Positions 1-10,894 of a stretch of 64,000 nucleotides of DNA are shown here, in pieces. The notes beneath the pieces were generated by a model, which made no database searches, was not told the origin of the DNA, and was given only the letters and a program-made list of their open reading frames with translations. Position 1 is the first letter of the stretch. Each line of letters begins with the position of its first letter. This DNA is from Deroplatys truncata. Its lineage: Eukaryota > Arthropoda > Insecta > Mantodea > Mantidae. Location of the stretch: NCBI GenBank assembly GCA_030765065.1, contig CM060985.1, positions 176,144,096 to 176,208,095 on the forward strand. The letters are read 5' to 3'. Both the position numbers and the translations under genes were made by a program.

Positions 1-446
1 CCTACAATGTGTGCTAGCTCGCGCACATTCAGTTGACAGCCATCGAATATCATTTTGTGGATTTTATTCACAATTTCTGGCGTGGTCACCTCATTTGGTC
101 GACTACTGCGATATTCGTCCTGGCAGCTCGTACGCCCTCGCTTAAACTCTGCCCCCAATATTTTACTGTTGTAAACGAAGGAGCAGACTCCCCCAGAGCA
201 GAATCTAGCTCAGCTTTAATATTAGTTGGGCTAAGACCTTTCAAATGAAAGTATTGTATCACATAACGATGACCAGTTTTATCTTTGTTCAATATTAATG
301 GCTGCCAAACAATTACTAAACAACGTAGCATCGTCAAACTTCAAATTTAAGCCTTATAAGATTGGTACATTTTACCACCGTCATATTTTTGAAGCAACCA
401 TCACTATCTATACCTCAGGTCGGGTTTTTATGGGGCTGCCGTCGGA
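1..446 (-). pseudogene. mariner element fragment (5' end with transposase N-terminus)
   Basis: The minus strand encodes the N-terminal part of a mariner transposase: DKTGHRYVIQYFHLKGLSP, then AELDSALGESAPSFTTVKYW, the DNA-binding helix-turn-helix half of a DD34D transposase that would cut and paste its own element. It aligns closely with the fuller mariner at 35,350-36,606, including the 5' untranslated region up to an inverted-repeat remnant near 431-446. The frame is broken after SLSEGVRAAR relative to the other copy. The left side is cut by the window edge, so the catalytic half is not visible. Identification as mariner is firm; activity is excluded for the visible part. Confidence 0.85.
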
Positions 447-725
447 GAAAGAGAACAGCGATAGTCAAATGTTTAAAAACTGGACGCAATACGCTGACCT
501 TAAAGTTTCCATTAAATTCCGAGAAACAACTGTAAAAGACAAAGTTATGAACAATTGTAATCATTAAAAGCCGAACTCTCGGAAATGGCTGATGCCAAAG
601 AAAGGATATTGGAAATAAATAGTGCGTTTTAAATAGATCTATATTTCTTGTTTAATACGTTTTCGTCTCTTCCTTAACGTTTACCAGTTATACAAGATTA
701 TACGTAGGGTTGTTCTATGGTAACA
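447..725 (-). repeat. ACTTTC repeat, subfamily b fragment
   Basis: Contains the subfamily b block (GAACAGCGATAGTCAAATG, then AACTGGACGC and a decayed CGAGAAACAACTG) followed by TTTACCAGTTATACAAGATT. It abuts the mariner end directly, so the mariner probably inserted into or next to an older repeat copy. Both ends of the repeat are missing. Confidence 0.7.
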
Positions 726-867
726 ATATCAGACGAGCACAGTAGCTCTGCGCTGAAACATGTGAAACCGAATGAAAGTTCAGCAGTATGAGTGTATCAC
801 TGTCTTTGCTCGGTTGTGTGCTCTTGTTGTTGCTGTATCAAATGGCGTCAAAAATAGGACTATTATG

Positions 868-1920
868 ATATGGGTACATCATTAGCCTTTCCGATGCAAA
901 ATACTTGTATTCTAAGATTGTTAGAGGCGTGGTTTTACCATATCCAAGAAAGCGATCTCTTGTGCGCCCACAAAAAGGTAAGGCCACAACAGGACTTATC
1001 CCAAAGGGCAAGAAACAGTGAAATCCACAACCGGCCGCCAGTCGCGCCCCGGATATAATTTGGATGGTAAAGGCCCATGTCTCTGAACCAAATACTGCAA
1101 CTCAGCTGGCCATTGTACTGCAGTTAGGGATCTATTTTACTACTGCGAACACCATAATCAACCAGGATTTGAACCTAGAAAAGTGCCATAAGAGCCGGGG
1201 GTATAAGCTGTTGCCAGAACGTGCCACTAACAGCAGAAAGCTGTATGAACGACACCTAGCTGGTGGAAAGTGGATGTTTGTTGTGTTTTAAATGAGGCAT
1301 ATGTTTATCTAAGTGACTGCAACAAACCCTGAACCATATATTACCGATCAAGGGGAGAAAGAAGGTTTGAAAGTTGGTACAAGGAAACTAATGAAACTAT
1401 CCCAAATGGTTTCATGGTAATAGCAAGGTACAGTTACAATGGCAAATTAACCACTGGTTGTGTACATAAAGATGTGAAAAACAACTCGGTATATTATCAC
1501 ACTAACGTCCTGATACCAGTTTTCCAAACAGAAACCCCTGATTTCTATAGTACAGATGTAAATAAAGTCTGGTTGCATCAGGATAAGGCATCAAGCCATA
1601 CGTCTGCTTCAACCTACACATTTTTGGAGAACATAGAGAAATGGGAATACATTCTATACCTTTCAGCGACATCCGTGTTAAGTCATCTGATACATCACCC
1701 ATGGAGTTTTGTGCATTTGGGTTACTGAAAAGAGCCCTTGAAAGCAGACGGCCGCGAACTTTGGATGATCTCTGGAAAGCTGTCCGGAGGAATGGAATAA
1801 ATTGGACGTCCCTATATTTCGTAGCAGTTTGCTCCAGTGGAAGCTGTGCTGCAGATTGATAGCTAAAGCTAAACGCTGCCAGATAGAATATCACAGCTGG
1901 TGGAGGCGTGGCTTTTTATA
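868..1920 (+). pseudogene. Tc1/mariner-superfamily transposase relic
   Basis: Scattered plus-strand frames together resemble an IS630/Tc1/mariner-superfamily transposase that is not closely related to the others in the window. Visible pieces are VSEPNTATQLAIVLQLGIYF (about 1,070-1,130), LHQDKASSHTSASTYTFLEN (about 1,571-1,630; the HQD resembles the second catalytic Asp) and IPFSDIRVKSSDTSPMEFCA followed by FGLLKRALESRRPRTLDDLW (about 1,649-1,790), typical of the C-terminal catalytic block. At least three frameshifts and several stops separate them. No terminal inverted repeats were found, so the element limits are approximate. The subgroup (rosa/DD37-41-like) is a guess. Confidence 0.55.
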
Positions 1921-1992
1921 AGGTAAGGGGTTTTTAAATTTGTTACCATAGATTGTGAACAACCATCTGTAATAAGTCTCTCCGAGTAAAAA

Positions 1993-2140
1993 GGATTTCA
2001 TAGGCAATTTCCAGGAAACCAAATATGTACATTTTATTTTTATGTAAATATATTTTTATATATCGAATTTTAATCAGAATAACTGGAGCCATCTTCCTGA
2101 AAAATCTTCAAGTCATATCCTTGGGAGATACTGAAGTTGA
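1993..2140 (-). repeat. ACTTTC repeat fragment (diverged)
   Basis: Shares the block running from a cTTCATAGG...TTTTATTTxxxATGTAAATAT segment through AATTTTAATCAGAATAACTG to the CTTGGGAGATACTGAA segment with minus-oriented repeat copies. It is strongly diverged and has no ends. Confidence 0.5.
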
Positions 2141-2557
2141 ACATTGAGTTTGACATTTATACTGTAGCGTGTATGTGTGCGCATTGTCACGTCGGACACA
2201 TTATTGCTTTGTAGCATGACATTGTTGGGTATAATTGTTTCGATTGGGGTTTGAATTTTGTCCGACGGGGCATTTCTCTCCCCACCTCCTAGTCAGGGGT
2301 GGAGAGAGGAAAGGGGTTGAGGGCAAGTAGAGGGACTAGCTTCTTTGTCTAGTGGCGTCAGTCAGGTAGTCAGTCAGTGTTCCTGTGCAATCAGTCGTGT
2401 GTGTCTCTTCAGGGCGAGTGGTTGTGTGTGTGTGTGTGTGTGTGTGCTTGTGTAACATCTCCTTCCAATGTCTGTTCTGTAATCTTCTGCGAATGATGTA
2501 GAGACACCAAGCTAAATTTATAATAAACCACAGTAAATTGAAATTACGTGTATTTTT
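2141..2557. other. unassigned spacer with a (GT)n tract
   Basis: No coding signal. Contains a GT microsatellite (2,422-2,446), several AGTCAGTC-type motifs around 2,355-2,400 and an AATAAA at about 2,523. A TGT-start and AATAAA layout is LTR-like, but no matching copy or target-site duplication was found, so no call is made. Confidence 0.4.
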
Positions 2558-3389
2558 ACTTTCTCTACTACGTATAGTAAGTAGGGGAAGTATTGTATTT
2601 TACCCAAAAATTCTATACCGAGATTTCACCGGAAATACATGTTTTGAGATCCCCTGAATCCAAAAAAAGCATATTTGGAAACATGTCCGTGTCTGTATCT
2701 GTGTGTGTCTGTGAACAGCATAACTCAGAAACAAACAGTCGGATAAACACCAAACTTGGTATTTAGGTTCAGTATCTTCCAGAGATGCGACACTAAGGTT
2801 TTCAATAAAATCCCACCACTCCAGATTACCTTTTATATGGAGCATTTTTCGAAAATTTAAATTTTCTCAAAAATGGTTATAAAGATTTCGATTAAAATAT
2901 CACATATTTAAGATACTTTCATGGCAAATAAAACGTATATCTTGAATTTTCTGGGAATGTCTCCAAAAGTATTCTTCATTGTGAATGACATTCTTATAAC
3001 TGATAAACCATAAGACATAGACAAAATCTTACTACAAAAAACGTAGATCGCGTTAAAATACACAGTTTATGTCATACACATTTTTTTATTGAGTGGACGA
3101 TTTTCGAGATATTGCTTGTTATTCCCTTAAATTTTCCAATACTTATACTTTTTCTCAAATAAGAATTCGTTATTCAGTTTTTTTTGTCCTGATAGTGCAA
3201 AGAGAACGGAATACTCTACATAGCAACCAGCTCTTAAAATATTTGACTCGCTTAAAGCCTACCAATTCCCATGCAAGAAAATTAGCAATCAGTTTACCAT
3301 GTCGATTAACATGAAGCATATGGAGAATAAGCGTTTGTAAAATAGTTTGTACAAGAGTAGGGAAAGTCATATGAGTGTAACACATCAGA
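2558..3389 (+). repeat. ACTTTC repeat, subfamily a, full length
   Basis: Starts ACTTTCTCTACTACGTATAG after a T5 run and ends CACATCAGA before a T7 run. The subterminal AGTAGGGAAAGT inverted motif lies near 3,356. Contains a short (GT)n tract near 2,700. A minus-strand frame (2,600-2,845) reads a peptide shared by most copies. Confidence 0.85.
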
Positions 3390-3530
3390 TTTTTTTATGA
3401 ACATCCCATGCCTGCTTTAGAATGTACTCGTTGCCACTGCAGCTAAGCTCCCCAGTGTTTATGCCGGGGTAAGTAAATTTAATATCTAACTGCAAACCCT
3501 TTTGACCCTACGACTTTTAATATTTGAGTT

Positions 3531-3721
3531 ATGCTGTTCACAGACACATACGCACACGGGCCTCAAAACATGTGTCTACAAAGTGATCTCTGCACAACTA
3601 TGTATGTAAATGTGTAATGAAGCTTTATCTAATTAACAAGAAGTAGACAGAAGAATAAAGTTTTGCAACAATAATTTCTCGAAGTGTGAGTAGAGAAAGT
3701 CATGTGAATGCAACGCAGCAC
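3531..3721. repeat. ACTTTC repeat pieces in both orientations
   Basis: 3,531-3,580 matches the GAGTTATGCTGTTCACAGAC block in minus orientation. 3,600-3,721 is a plus-oriented 3' end with GAGTAGAGAAAGTCATGTGA near 3,690. The join between them is a rearrangement. Confidence 0.6.
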
Positions 3722-3726
3722 TTTTT

Positions 3727-4338
3727 TAATTTCGCTACCATGTACATAGTAGGTAGACAAGGTATTGCATTCCACCCTAAAATTCTATAATGAGATTTCA
3801 CCAAAAATGCATGCTTTGAGGCCCCCTGGATTCAAAAATGCACTTTTAGAAAAAGGTCCGCGTCTGTGTCTGTGAAAAGCATAACTAAATAAAAACGAGA
3901 AGTCGGATAAATACCAAATTTGGTATTTAGGTTCAGTATCTTTCAAAGATGCGACACGAAGATTTTTCAAGAAAATCCCCCCCACCCTAGACTATCCTTT
4001 ATATGGAACGTATTTCCAAACTTTTTATTTTCTCTCTTAAATGGCTCTGACGAGTTTGATTAAAATATCATATATTTAAGATATTTTCATAACAAAATAT
4101 ATCTTGAAATTTCTGTAAATGTCCCCAAAAGTCATCGTCGTTCTGAATGTCTCTTTCATAACTGGTTAACTGTAAGAGAGAGACATTTTTTACCTAAAAA
4201 TATAGATTTTGTTAAAACACACAATTTATGTTATATATTTTGTTGTAAAGTGAACCATCTCCAAAATATTCCTTGTTATTTGTTTGAATTTTGCAATACT
4301 TATACTTTCTCTCAAATGGGAAATCATTATTCATTTTT
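3727..4338 (+). repeat. ACTTTC repeat, 3'-truncated first unit of a dimer
   Basis: Begins at a decayed hairpin (ACCATGTACATAGTAGGTAG) and stops at ATTATTCATTTTT, where the next unit starts. The last 250 bp present in full copies (from the TCCTGGACATG block on) are absent. Confidence 0.75.
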
Positions 4339-5089
4339 ACTTTCTCTGCTACGTATAGTAAGTAGGGGAAGTATTGCATTCCACTCAAGGATTTGATTTG
4401 GAGATTTTACCGGAAATATATGTTTTGAGGCCCCATAAATCCAAAAAAGTCATTTTTGAAAAAGGTCCTTGTGTGTGTCTGTGAACAGCATAACTCAAAA
4501 GCCAAAACTAGGATAAATACCAAACTTAGTATTTAGGTAGATTATCTTTCAAAGATGCGACACTAAGATTTTGAAGAAAATTCCCCAACCTCAGACTACC
4601 CTTTACATGGTACATTTTAAGAACATTTTTATTCTCAAAAATGCCTCTAGCGATTTTGATTAAAATATCCTACGTTAAAGATTTGTGCATGAAAAATGAA
4701 ATGTGTATTTTGAATTTTATGGAAATATCCCATAAAGTCCTCATTCTAAATGACCTTCGCATAACTGATAAACCATAAAATGTGGAGAACATTTTACTAC
4801 ACAATACTTATATATCTGTTAAAACACTCAATTTATGTCATTCACATTTTTTTCGTTGAATGAACCATTTTCGAAGTATTCTTTGTCATTAGTTTGAATT
4901 TTCCAAGACATAATTTTTTTCAAATGGTAATTCATTCTTCGTTTTTTATGTACTGGACATGCAAAGAGAATGGAATACTCCACACAGCATTCAGCTCTTA
5001 AAAGATTAACAAGAAGTAGATGGAGAATAAGCGTTTGTAACAATATTTTGTACAAGAGCAGAGTGTATGTGTGAGTGTAACACATCAGA
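4339..5089 (+). repeat. ACTTTC repeat, second unit of a dimer
   Basis: Starts ACTTTCTCTGCTACGTATAG immediately after the truncated preceding unit and ends CACATCAGA. It has a short internal GT tract at about 4,470 and AGCAGAGTGTATG replacing the usual subterminal motif. Confidence 0.8.
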
Positions 5090-5095
5090 TATATA

Positions 5096-5418
5096 GGAAA
5101 CGGTCCATGTATGTTTCTGTGAACAACATAAATCAAAAACGAAAAGTCGGATAAAAACCAAACTTGGTATTTGGGTTTAGTAGCTTCTATAGATGCGGCA
5201 CAAATGTTTTTCAAGAAAATCCACACATCCCAAACTACCGCTTGCATCCAAAATCTTTTTCTTATATATGGCTGTAACGATTTTAATTAAAGTACCATAT
5301 ATTAATGACATTTACATTACAAATATATAATATATATCTTGAATTTTCTGGGAATAACGTTTGAAGTGCTCTTTATTCAAAAGGAATTTGATATAAATTC
5401 TCTTACTAGAGAAAGTTG
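5096..5418 (+). repeat. ACTTTC repeat, partial, interrupted by a LINE
   Basis: Picks up at the GT-tract region (GGTCCATGTATGTTTCTGTG) and continues through the middle of the repeat to TAGAGAAAGT, where a LINE is inserted. The remnant 3' end resumes at 6,898. Confidence 0.6.
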
Positions 5419-6897
5419 TTGTTGTTGTTCACCAATGGCATGGGGATTAATTGATCTGCATCATCTTCCCTCTGGCTTCCCAATATATAGTCTGTAAGTT
5501 ATCTTGGATTTGGCGAGATGTTGTTTGTTCAGGATGACATCTTCTTCACAGAGAGTGCACTTGGGTGTAGGTAGGCATCGTATCTTGTAGAGGTGTTCTG
5601 CGAGGCAATCGTGGCCAGTTGCCATCCTAAATAAGGCCACTGAAGTCTTCCTTGGCGTTTTTTGTATATCAACTCTATCTTTAATATTCTTATAATCTTT
5701 ATCTTTTAATTTATCTTCTTCATCAAGTCTCTGCTGTCTTTTGAAATGTTGTTTAATGTTATTTAATTGTTTATTTATTTCTATTTGTCCTGCCGGATTT
5801 ATTTTTTGTATTGCACCCGTCTTTGCTAATTTATCCGCATGTTCATTGCCCAAAATTCCGAGATGAGCTGGGATCCATTGTAGAGTGACATGATTTCTAG
5901 TTTCAACTGCTTTAATTAGGCTTCTTATTTCTTTAATATTCTTGTGTTTTTATTATTGTAATTTACTATTACATCTACGGCTGATTTTGAGTCTGATAAG
6001 ATGACTATATTTTGTTTTATGTATGGTTTATACAAAATGTTCTGTAATGCTGCTTTTATAGCTGTTAATTCTCCATCATAGTGGTTTGACGTTTCATCTA
6101 ATGTTAAATACTGTGCAAAATGTTTACAGTATACTCCTGCAACGGCACTTTTTTATTGATGAGGGATCCATCTGTATATATTCGGAGCCATTCTTTTTCT
6201 GGGTATCTTTCATTTTGTGTAGCTATTGCTATGGCTCTCATTTCGCCTGGTACATTGTTTTATTTTTGTATTGTATATATCAGGTCATTCTGATATTGTA
6301 TATTAATATATTCTATTGGACTCATTACCTCTGTTACAATTATATTTGTTGTAATTATATTCTTGTATTTTAAGTTATTAATATATGTTCCGAAACTTAT
6401 TTGAGTTTTTAAATTACTTATAGTATCTGCTGTGTGGTATCATTTGTATCTGTTTCTATTGACTTGCAGTTTCTGTGCTAGAGTAATTGCTTTCAACTCA
6501 TATTCCAATTCTATAGCCATGGTTTTTGTGAAGCTTTGTAGTACTGTACAGCTCCTGTTATTATTCTTGGTGAATTATTTTGTGAAATTTCTAGTTTACT
6601 TTTAAGTCTCTTGTTTACTGTTGCCAGTAGTTCTCCTCCATACAATAGGTTAGGTTTTATGTATGTCTTATATGTATTTTTAAGGAGGTGCATGTTTTGC
6701 ACCACATTTTATTCCTGATAAACGTTCTAAAATCTTGTTCTTTTTGTTGATTTTATTCTTTGCATTGTTTACACGTTCTTTCATTGATAATTTTTTATCT
6801 AATTCCATCCCTAGATACGTTGCTGTAGTTGCGTCTTGTAGCTTTTGTTGTTGTTGATTTGCAGGCATATACTTTCTGTTTTATGCTGCATATTTAT
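5419..6897 (-). mobile_element. 5'-truncated LINE with RNase H domain, flanked by a 10-bp target duplication
   Basis: Minus-strand remnant of a non-LTR retrotransposon. From 6,868 downward the frames give the end of the reverse transcriptase region (TATYLGMELDKKLSMKERV, then KNTYKTYIKPNLLYGGELLA), followed near 6,130-5,740 by an RNase H C-terminus (MGNEHADKLAKTGA) and a CxxC-type tail (LPTPKCTLCEEDVILNKQH) ending near 5,461. The element ends in (AAC)n on its own strand, seen here as GTTGTTGTTGTT at 5,419-5,431. Identical TAGAGAAAGT lies on both sides (5,409-5,418 and 6,898-6,907), a clean target-site duplication. Frameshifts and stops break the ORF. The RNase H places it in the I/R1/LOA group; the exact clade is undecided. 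Confidence 0.85.
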
Positions 6898-6986
6898 TAG
6901 AGAAAGTAACAAATTCTAAAGAGTATTTTGTGTAACGGATATGTGTAAGTAAATTTGATGTTGGAAGAGAAAGTAACACATCCGAC
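6898..6986 (+). repeat. ACTTTC repeat, 3' remnant after the LINE
   Basis: After the target duplication, decayed sequence leads to GAAGAGAAAGTAACACATCC, a repeat 3' terminus missing about 11 bp between AAAGT and AACACATC. Confidence 0.5.
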
Positions 6987-7218
6987 TTTTCTCTGTTTTT
7001 TGTCAGGCCCGCATACACATCACTACATAAGCATATACAGATTCACAGAGACAAAACCGATGAGTGGCTAAAACATTGTCGAGTCTCTTGCGTCACGGGA
7101 GAATAAAGCACACGCGGCCCTTGTGAAGCCCTCCGTTAATGTGATGTTGTCGGAGTTGCAGGGAAAGAATTCGATACCCTGCAAGTGCGGCGCACAGTCA
7201 CAGACCCTTTTTATTTGT

Positions 7219-7500
7219 ACTTTCTCTACTACATATTTTCCATGTATACAACACGAAGATTTTGAAGAAACTCCCCTGTTCCAAAATAAATTTTAAATGG
7301 AAAACATAAGTTACTTTTTATTTCCTCAAAACGGGCCATAAAGATTTTAATTAAAATACCACATGTCTAAGGCATTTACCGGACATAAAATGTATATATT
7401 GAATTTTCTGGAAATAGCCTGAGAAGACCTCTTTCTGAATGACCTTTGTATAATTGTAAACAGCAACACATAGAAAAAATCTTATTATAAAGAAATATAA
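7219..7500 (+). repeat. ACTTTC repeat, internally deleted and 3'-truncated
   Basis: Starts ACTTTCTCTACTACATATTT and jumps into the ACACGAAGATTTTGAAGAAA block, so about 180 bp are deleted. It is cut at about 7,500 where a transposon arm begins. Confidence 0.7.
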
Positions 7501-7504
7501 TCGC

Positions 7505-7692
7505 GCCAAACGCTTCGGAGAGTGAGCGAGAATATTTACACGAGATATGCTGCCTGTTTGAGAGCATTAGGTCAACATTTCCAGCAATTATTATAAGGTA
7601 AGGATTTTAGTCCGCCTCTGCCGACGTAATTTCCCCGACGATTGCCGGCTGTCTCCCGCAGTAGAGAGAGACCGCGAGTGGGTTGGAATATA
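7505..7692 (+). mobile_element. end fragment of a mariner-like element (fold-back family arm)
   Basis: About 188 bp nearly identical to the right arm of the fold-back element at 24,991-25,741: GAGAGTGAGCGAGAATATTT, then GCTGCCTGTTTGAGAGCA, ending GACCGCGAGTGGGTTGGAAT. In the larger copy this segment is the transposase C-terminus plus the 3' terminal repeat. Here it is a stand-alone terminus inserted in an ACTTTC repeat. Confidence 0.7.
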
Positions 7693-7710
7693 ATTTAACT
7701 ACCCTATATT

Positions 7711-8554
7711 TACCTTATCTACCACGTACATAGTACGTAGACATGGTATTGCACTCCCAAAGCTCTATATACAGATTTCACCGGAAATACATGCTTTAAG
7801 ACCACGCCAATCCAAAAAAAGCATAACTAGAGAAATGTTAGTGTGTGTTTTTGAACAGCATAACTAAAAAATTCGGATAAATACCACACTTTGTATTTAG
7901 GCTCACTACCTTCCAAAGATACGACACCAGGATTTTCAAGAAAATTCCCCAATTCCAAGAACCCTTTACATGGAACATGTTTAAAAAATCCTGAATTTTT
8001 TAAAAAGCGGCCCTAACGAATTTTATTAAAAGATCACATATTAAATATATTTATATTCCAAATAAAATGTGTATCTTGAAATTTATTGGAATAGCCTGTG
8101 AAGTCCTCTTCATTCGAAAGAGATTTTGTATAACTGGTGAATGTTAAACTGTAGACGTACCACACAAACAACTATAAATCTCTTTAAAATCCACAGTTTA
8201 GTTAAAATAAGTCTTTCTGTGGCATAGGCCGCTTCTGAGTTATCCGTTATTAAAACTTGAAGTTGTTCAACACTTGTCATTCTTTTAAAACCTCATTGAT
8301 TTTCAGTTGTTTCTCGCGATGTCATGGAAACAGTATGGAATTTTAAAGCCAGCATATAGCGTCCAGTTGTTAAACATTTGACTATCGCTGTTCTCTTTGT
8401 ATCTATAACGAAATGTGTAATGTAGCTGTTTCTGTAAAGGTTTATTTGGATTAAAATGAAGCAGATATAAAAATAAGCTTCAATATGACTAGTTTGTATA
8501 CCCACTAATAAACGATAAAGGGTAGAGAATGCCATATGAATGAATCACATCAGA
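7711..8554 (+). repeat. ACTTTC repeat, subfamily b, unit 1 of an array
   Basis: Decayed hairpin start (ACCTTATCTACCACGTACAT after a T) and CACATCAGA end. Carries the b-specific TCTCGCGATGTCATGG block near 8,313. Only 12 bp separate it from the next unit. Confidence 0.75.
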
Positions 8555-8566
8555 TTTTCTCTTTTT

Positions 8567-9565
8567 ACTTACTCTACTGTGTACAGTATGTAGGGGAGGT
8601 GTTGCACTCCAGCCAAAAATTCGATACGAAGATTTCACCGGAAATACTTGTTTTGAAACTCCTAGATCCCCCTTAAAAAGCCTTTTTAGAAAGAAGCCCG
8701 TGTGTCTGTGAACAGCACAACTCAAAAACGAAAATTCGGAATTCAAAATTTATATTTAGGTTCAGCATCTTACAAAGATGCAACAAAGATTTTGAACAAT
8801 AAACTCCTCGCAACGCAAACTATTCTTTACATTGAAAATTTTTGAGGTTTTTGGTTTTCTAAAAATGGCTCTAACCATTTTATTAAAATAATACACGTTA
8901 AGATATTTATGTGACAAATAAGCAGTATATTTTGAATTTTCTGGGTACAGCCTGTTAAGTCCTCTTTATTAGGAAGGAAGTTTGTGTAATCTTGTATAAC
9001 TGTTAGAGTTAAGTGATAGACGATAACGTACGACACAAAGAATGTAATTATCTTTAAATACACAAATTATTTCAAATTTGTTTTTGCGGCATTAGCCATT
9101 TTCGAGATGTATACGTTATATACGGTTCAAATTGTTCAATATTTAGCGTTTTTTTAAAGTCCAGTCAACATTCAGTTGTTTCTCGCGATGTCATGGAAAC
9201 AGTATGGAATTTTAAGGCCAGCATATAGCGTTCAGTTGTTAAACATTTGACTATCGCTATTCTCTTTGTATTTCTATAATGAAATGTGTAATGTAACTAT
9301 TTCTGTAAAGGTGTATTTGCATTAAATATTGTTATTGTTTTCTAATGTGCTGCATTTGACACTAAAGTCATTAGCAGTGTTGCTCTCTAGTGCTTTGCTG
9401 TCCTGCAATCTTCATCTATTGCAATGTAGTGTTCCAGATTGGTTCGTCCATTTCCTTTTGGATTAAAAGTACTAAATATAAAAGTGGACTTTGGTAAGTA
9501 TTATTTGTACACTCACTAATAAAGATAAAGGGTAGAGAAAATCATGTGGATGTATTACATCGAAT
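8567..9565 (+). repeat. ACTTTC repeat, subfamily b, unit 2 of an array
   Basis: Starts ACTTACTCTACTGTGTACAG and ends ATTACATCGAATTTTTC. Holds the CGCGATGTCATGG block (about 9,184) and an extra stretch of roughly 150 bp (about 9,330-9,480) absent from other b copies. Head to tail with its neighbours. Confidence 0.75.
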
Positions 9566-9579
9566 TTTTCTATCTACAA

Positions 9580-9692
9580 TGAAATATATAATGAAAGTTT
9601 ATTTCGAGTTACAAGAATGAGGTCTTGTAACACTAGTTTGTAGAAGAGTGAGTAGAGAAAGTTATGTAATTTAACACAGGATATTGTGGTTA
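9580..9692 (+). repeat. ACTTTC repeat, 3' end fragment, unit 3
   Basis: Consists of the terminal section with AGTGAGTAGAGAAAGTTATG and AACACAGGA. It extends the array to three units. Confidence 0.6.
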
Positions 9693-10711
9693 TGTTTTCA
9701 GGCTTCTTTTAATGTACTTTAAACAAACACGTACATAAAATTTTTCCTACAGAAAGGGACTTTTAAAGCAGAAATTAACCGTCATATAATGACAATGTTA
9801 GATTACCTTATTTAAGGAACCCTTATCTCACGAATTACTGAAGATATACCACTTTGAAATGTTCACTTCTTATGTATTCTAGATCATCATATTCGTCAAA
9901 TATCCTTAGCTGATCATGTGCAAGTAACACAAAGGATAAATTCTTATTTAACCAAACATAAGTTTTGAATTTCTTCGATGTAGAGAGCATTCCTAAAAAT
10001 ATGGACTTCTTTGATTTTGTGGTATTTTCATTTATGCAATAAATTTAAACATAAAATCTGAATTACTCTAACTAAACATTTTGAAAATACGGTACCTACT
10101 TATAAATATTGGTTTTCCCACCCTGGAGGTTCCCCAGAAATACTTGCGTAAAGCAGAGGAAATGAAACAGAATTTGAATATTAGATAGCTGTGTGTAAGA
10201 GAAAAGATTCCTCAACTGCTAATAGAACATGGCAGCGGTCCATAGCAGAGTTCGAACCATGGGCTGGGGATTGCGTTAGCTTGCATGAAGTGCCGAAAGA
10301 TGTGGAAATATAGGCAGCACTAGCTTGTAGGACTCCGGGTCACTTGCTCAGCTTGCGGATACGTATATATTGGCTACGAATGTGGGTTTTCTCTTTCAAT
10401 TTCTTCTTGAACGACGCCGAATTCACGCCGGTCAGGGTCCGGGGCCCCTCCATAAATAAGTTAACTACTATAACTCTGTTGAATTCAAGACCAGCAACTG
10501 CTCACCAAAGGCTTCTTCTATTCCCCTCCAAACAGAGTCACCGATATCCATGTAAAATATTATAGAATATATCGTTAGTTTTTTTTATGCAAACACCGGG
10601 TTCTCATTTAAAATCCTGGCACCGATCAGCCCTACCTTCCGAGCTTACCCGACGTTGTAAGTAACCCCCGGGAACAACAATAATGGTGGGTCGCCGGGTA
10701 CGTTCTGTTTT
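9693..10711. other. unassigned spacer
   Basis: No convincing ORF or exon. A GC-richer block at 10,385-10,480 (AACGACGCCGAATTCACGCC) matches 17,462-17,555, marking a short repeat of unknown class. Confidence 0.4.
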
Positions 10712-10850
10712 ACTTTGTCTACTACGTATAGTAAGTAGGGGGAAGTACTGTATTCCACCCAAAAATTCGATATCGAGATTTCACCGGAAATACATTTTTT
10801 AAGGCTTCCTGAATCCAAAAAAGCATTTTTGGAAACATGTCCATGTGTGA

Positions 10851-10894
<44 letters not shown>

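Noticed and set aside
2141..2557. Solo LTR
   Set aside because: Has a TGT start, repeated AGTCAG motifs and AATAAA, but no second copy and no target duplication.
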